DNA from: Holophagaceae bacterium
GTDB taxonomy: Bacteria > Acidobacteriota > Holophagae > Holophagales > Holophagaceae
DNA: 8,272 nt
Assembly: GCA_003158505.1 (NCBI GenBank)
Contig: PMJK01000122.1
Location: forward strand, 9,268-17,539
Direction: 5' to 3'
The translations under genes and the position numbers were made by a program. The notes under the pieces were generated by a model. That model saw nothing but the letters and a program-made list of their open reading frames with translations. It did not search any database and was not told where the DNA came from. Below, piece after piece: positions 6,127 to 8,272 of the stretch; within the stretch, counting starts at the first letter, position 1, and the number at the start of each line of letters is the position of its first letter.

Positions 6127-6453
6127 GTGGACCGTGAACTGCTGAAGGGCAGCACTCCCCTGCTGCTGTTGTCGCTGCTCTGCGAGGGGCCCATGTACGG
6201 CTACCAGATCATCGAGACGGTCCGCCAGCGCACGGGCGGAACCTATACCCTGAAGGAGGGGGCCCTGTACCCCGCCCTTCACAAGCTTGAGGCGACGGAA
6301 TTCATCAGCTCATACTGGCAGACCCAGGAGAATGGCCGGGAGCGCCGCTATTACGCCATCCAGCCCGCGGGGCTGGCTTTTCTGTCGGCCAAGAAGAAGG
6401 AGTGGAACCAGTTTGTGGACATGGTCCAGGCCTTCGTGGGGCCGAAGGCTTAG
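6127..6453 (+). CDS. PadR family transcriptional regulator
   Basis: The 108-residue protein is a typical short (subfamily 2) PadR winged-helix regulator. It begins DRELLKGSTPLLLLSLLCEG and continues with the diagnostic PMYGYQII (22-29). The recognition-helix region is LKEGALYPALHKLE (42-55), and the wing GRERRYYAIQPAG (70-82) leads to a C-terminal dimerisation helix (about 86-104). Such proteins are usually dimeric repressors that release DNA on binding a ligand, and they often control adjacent transporter genes. The start is the GTG at 6127, with GGAGG five bases upstream (6117-6121). An in-frame GTG at 6097 would add ten residues foreign to the family and lies at the presumed transcription start. 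The next gene begins 16 bases after the stop, so the two are one transcript. Confidence 0.93.
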   Translation: MDRELLKGSTPLLLLSLLCEGPMYGYQIIETVRQRTGGTYTLKEGALYPALHKLEATEFISSYWQTQENGRERRYYAIQPAGLAFLSAKKKEWNQFVDMVQAFVGPKA

Positions 6454-6469
6454 GGCGCAGGAGCCTCAC

Positions 6470-7228
6470 GTGTCCCGGGCGCTGGAGGCCTATCTCGCGC
6501 AAGTGGGCTTGGGCCTCAAGGGTCTGACGGGACGGCGTCGGCTCGCCCTGATCCGCGAGTTGGAGGCTCACCTGCTGGATGAGGCTGAGGCCCGGGGCAT
6601 CGAGTCCGAATCGGCCATGTCGGCCATGCTTTCGGGAAAGGAGCACCCCAGCCTGCTGGCGGAGGAGTTCGCCGCCGGAGAGGGCCAGGATGCCAACCAC
6701 CGGGGCGGCACCGCCCTCGCAGCCGGCATGATCATCGGGCTCGCCACTGGTGGGCACCTCTGGTTTGAAGGGTGGCATTGGTACATCAGCCTGGCTTTTG
6801 CGGCGGCCCAGGGGCTGGCCGTGGGCGCCGGCTACTTCTGGGTGCGCCGCCATTGGTTGCGGTTGAATCCCTGGGCCCGGACCGCGGTGGCCATCCTCAT
6901 CACCCTGCTTCTGTCCATCCCGTTGGGATTCACCACGCAGCACGGATTCAAGCCCACCCGACTGCTTTATGGCGCCTTCACGGGCTTCCTGCTGGAGCGC
7001 CACAGCCAGGAACGACCCATCTGGCAGACCCTGCTCGAACCCGTGGTGTTCACCGCCCTCATGTTCCTCCTCGAAGCGGGAATCCTGGGACGGGTCCGGT
7101 TCCAGTGGTGGAAGGTACCCCTGGAACTCAGCTTTAATGCCACCATCCTGCTGAGCGTGATGATCGCCCTTCGGTTCAAGCGGCTCCTGGCGGAGCGGCG
7201 GTTCCTGACGACCCAAGAGCAGGGGTAG
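6470..7228 (+). CDS. HAAS-domain membrane protein co-transcribed with PadR
   Basis: The 252-residue protein starts with a HAAS-like helical domain (about 1-70). The pattern is ALEAYLAQVGLGLKGL, then GRRRLALIRELEAHLLDEAEARG, which corresponds to the family consensus of a Y-L/V-L segment followed by an RR..I.EL..HL helix. About six hydrophobic segments follow, near 80-98, 104-125, 136-154, 164-175, 187-206 and 218-235, with a basic C-terminus. HAAS domains are typically found beside PadR regulators and on ABC permeases, where they are thought to link membrane proteins to PadR signalling. The membrane part resembles no family I can name. GTG 6470 is chosen because AGGAG lies six bases upstream (6459-6463). 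The downstream gene rpmE has its own promoter, so this gene probably ends the padR transcript. Confidence 0.75.
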   Translation: MSRALEAYLAQVGLGLKGLTGRRRLALIRELEAHLLDEAEARGIESESAMSAMLSGKEHPSLLAEEFAAGEGQDANHRGGTALAAGMIIGLATGGHLWFEGWHWYISLAFAAAQGLAVGAGYFWVRRHWLRLNPWARTAVAILITLLLSIPLGFTTQHGFKPTRLLYGAFTGFLLERHSQERPIWQTLLEPVVFTALMFLLEAGILGRVRFQWWKVPLELSFNATILLSVMIALRFKRLLAERRFLTTQEQG

Positions 7229-7236
7229 GGCCCTCC

Positions 7237-7249
7237 GGGGGAATCCCCC
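7237..7249 (+). terminator. Short GC hairpin after the HAAS gene, weak terminator candidate
   Basis: GGGGG-AAT-CCCCC lies nine bases after the stop codon and immediately before the rpmE -35. No T-run follows, so it would be a poor intrinsic terminator at best. Confidence 0.25.
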
Positions 7250-7278
7250 TTGAGTCAATAGGGCTCCGGCGGTAGACT
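7250..7278 (+). promoter_or_regulatory. Promoter of rpmE
   Basis: TTGAGT (7250-7255) and TAGACT (7273-7278) are separated by exactly 17 bases, a good sigma-70-type pair. Transcription should begin near 7285, giving a 5' leader of about 69 bases that contains a small CCCC/GGGG stem around 7312-7326. Confidence 0.7.
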
Positions 7279-7353
7279 GGTCGTCTTGCGTGGACAAGCC
7301 GCGTGCACAAACCCCGCTCATGGGGGCATCCGGTCGGTCCCAGGAGGAAAGTG

Positions 7354-7608
7354 ATGAAAGAGAAGATGCACCCCGAGTTGCACGAGGTAAAGGTCCACTG
7401 CGCCTGCGGCAACGAGTTCATGACGCGCTCCACCAAGAAGGATATGCGCGTGGAAATCTGCTCCAATTGCCATCCGTTCTTCACCGGCAAGCAGCGCCTG
7501 ATGGATACCGAAGGCCGCGTGGAGAAGTTCAACCGGAAGTATGCGAAGAAGGAAACTGCTGTTGCCGAGACGACCCCCGAGGTCGCCCCGACCACGACCG
7601 AAGCCTAG
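7354..7608 (+). CDS. rpmE: 50S ribosomal protein L31, zinc-binding type
   Basis: The 84-residue product is L31: MKEKMHPELHEV at the start, HCACGNEF, CSNCHPFFTGKQR and GRVEKFNRKY. Cysteines 16, 18, 36 and 39 are all present, so this is the zinc-containing form, which also serves as a cellular zinc store in bacteria that have a zinc-free paralogue. L31 sits on the large subunit central protuberance and bridges to the small subunit. The protein is longer than the usual about 70 residues because of a tail rich in threonine, glutamate and alanine (roughly residues 67-84). The start ATG has AGGAGG six bases upstream (7342-7347). A GTG immediately before it is in frame but less likely. The gene has its own promoter and terminator and is therefore a single-gene unit. 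Confidence 0.97.
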   Translation: MKEKMHPELHEVKVHCACGNEFMTRSTKKDMRVEICSNCHPFFTGKQRLMDTEGRVEKFNRKYAKKETAVAETTPEVAPTTTEA

Positions 7609-7623
7609 CTGCGATGTTCCAAA

Positions 7624-7657
7624 GGGCGGGCCGAGTGATCGGCCCGTCCTTCTTTTT
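7624..7657 (+). terminator. Intrinsic terminator of rpmE
   Basis: An 11-base stem (7624-7634 with 7639-7649, one G-T pair) with loop GTGA is followed by TTCTTTTT. It begins 15 bases after the rpmE stop and is a textbook Rho-independent terminator. Confidence 0.92.
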
Positions 7658-7665
7658 GCTCCTTG

Positions 7666-7696
7666 CTCCAGATTTCGGCGAAGCCGAAATCTGGAG
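7666..7696. repeat. Perfect 14-bp inverted repeat (hairpin) in the prfA leader
   Basis: CTCCAGATTTCGGC (7666-7679) and GCCGAAATCTGGAG (7683-7696) pair perfectly around the loop GAA. The alternative outer pairing TTGCT/AGCAA (7663-7667 with 7699-7703) could extend it with a bulge. No T-run follows on either strand, so it is not an ordinary terminator. It ends 19 bases before the prfA ATG. Confidence 0.8.
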
Positions 7697-7715
7697 TTAG
7701 CAACAGAGGTGGACC

Positions 7716-8272
7716 ATGCTCGATCAGCTTGAAGCCGTTGAGGCCCGCTTCCAGGAAGTGGAGGCGCAGCTCCAGGATCCCGTGGTGGTGTCAGACCCCA
7801 AGCGCCTCCGCGAGCTGAGCAAGCTCCGCGCAGAGTTGGAGCCGGTGGTCCTGGTCTTCCAGGCCCATCGGACCCGCCTCAAGCAGCTGGAAGAGGCCGA
7901 GTCCATCCTGGGCGACAAGACCATGGATGCCGAGCTGCGCGACATGGCCGCGATGGAGATCTCCGACCTGAAGAAGGCCATCGCCGAGGGCGATGCAGAG
8001 ATCAAACGGCTGCTCGTCCCCAAGGATCCGATGGACGCCAAGAACGTGATTCTCGAGGTTCGCGCGGGGACGGGTGGCGAAGAGGCTGCGCTGTTCGCGG
8101 GAGAAATCTTCCGCATGTACCTCCGTTTTGCAGAGCGGCGAGGCTTCAAGGTCTCGGTGCTCGATGAGAGCGATGCCGATGCCGGCGGACTGAAGGATGC
8201 CACGGCCGAAATCCAGGGCGAGGGCGCCTATTCGCTGTTCCGTTTTGAGAGCGGCGTCCACCGCGTCCAGCG
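7716..8272 (+). CDS. prfA: Peptide chain release factor 1, N-terminal half, cut by the window edge
   Basis: From ATG 7716 the frame is open for 185 codons to the window end. Residues 1-100 are a charged helical domain (MLDQLEAVEARFQEVEAQL, then long alpha-helices). The conserved core follows with ILEVRAGTGGEEAALFAGEIFRMYLRFAERRGFKV-type sequence (about 111-146) and GEGAYSLFRFESGVHRVQR at the edge. AGTGGEEAALFAG and the overall spacing fit RF1, which reads UAA and UAG, better than RF2. The PxT anticodon-like motif and the GGQ catalytic motif lie beyond the window. AGGTGG three bases before the ATG is the ribosome site, spaced a little tightly. I see no clear promoter between the rpmE terminator and this gene, so expression may come from readthrough or from an unrecognised promoter within the hairpin region. 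Confidence 0.94.
   Translation, partial: MLDQLEAVEARFQEVEAQLQDPVVVSDPKRLRELSKLRAELEPVVLVFQAHRTRLKQLEEAESILGDKTMDAELRDMAAMEISDLKKAIAEGDAEIKRLLVPKDPMDAKNVILEVRAGTGGEEAALFAGEIFRMYLRFAERRGFKVSVLDESDADAGGLKDATAEIQGEGAYSLFRFESGVHRVQ

Noticed and set aside
7237..7249. GGGGG-AAT-CCCCC hairpin as a strong terminator
   Set aside because: It lacks a T-run and is only five base pairs with a three-base loop, so I list it only as a weak candidate.
6305..7321. Minus-strand ORF of 338 codons opposite padR and the HAAS gene
   Set aside because: It is antisense to two genes with good ribosome sites and family matches, and it crosses the rpmE promoter. No domain is visible.
7285..7353. L31 autoregulatory leader RNA upstream of rpmE
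   Set aside because: Known L31 leaders are described in other phyla. Only a small CCCC/GGGG stem is visible here, too little to claim a regulatory RNA.

Overview
The window is high-GC bacterial chromosome with dense, tightly spaced genes. The gene content (a PadR regulator beside a HAAS-domain membrane protein, a MacB-type export operon, a zinc-type L31) and the codon use fit an acidobacterium, perhaps of the Holophaga/Geothrix group. That placement is recalled from family knowledge and was not tested. All genes are on the + strand except the first.

Left edge (1-826, minus strand): the N-terminal third of an exported M3-family peptidyl-dipeptidase (Dcp), truncated by the window. A divergent intergenic region follows (827-1178). 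It holds a weak promoter for dcp and a possible 27-codon leader ORF whose stop overlaps the start of a small DUF2062 membrane protein (1179-1646).

Centre (1691-5877): a four-gene ABC export operon. Its genes are a periplasmic adaptor (HlyD/MacA type), a MacB/LolD-type ATPase, and two different FtsX-type permeases. Gene junctions are overlapping ATGA or a 4-base gap, so translation is probably coupled. The two permeases probably form a heterodimer on one ATPase, with the adaptor bridging the periplasm. No outer-membrane channel gene and no visible substrate clue lie in the window.

Between the operon and the next gene (5878-6126) is the most unusual stretch. The last 56 bases of the second permease gene, including its stop, recur exactly 180 bp downstream with mostly synonymous changes. 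A palindrome-rich GC spacer separates the copies. The second copy runs straight into a TTGACA promoter. A GGCAC-N8-GTGCC inverted repeat overlapping the predicted -10 is a good candidate PadR operator. A PadR repressor (6127-6453) and a HAAS-domain six-helix membrane protein (6470-7228) follow.

Right edge: housekeeping translation genes. rpmE (7354-7608) has a good promoter and a strong intrinsic terminator. A perfect 14-bp hairpin lies just before prfA (release factor 1, 7716 onward), which runs off the window.

I see no CRISPR array, tRNA, rRNA, insertion sequence or phage gene. The main candidates for new biology are the duplicated permease tail with its spacer, the putative PadR operator and PadR/HAAS module beside the exporter, the coupled leader ORF, and the prfA leader hairpin.
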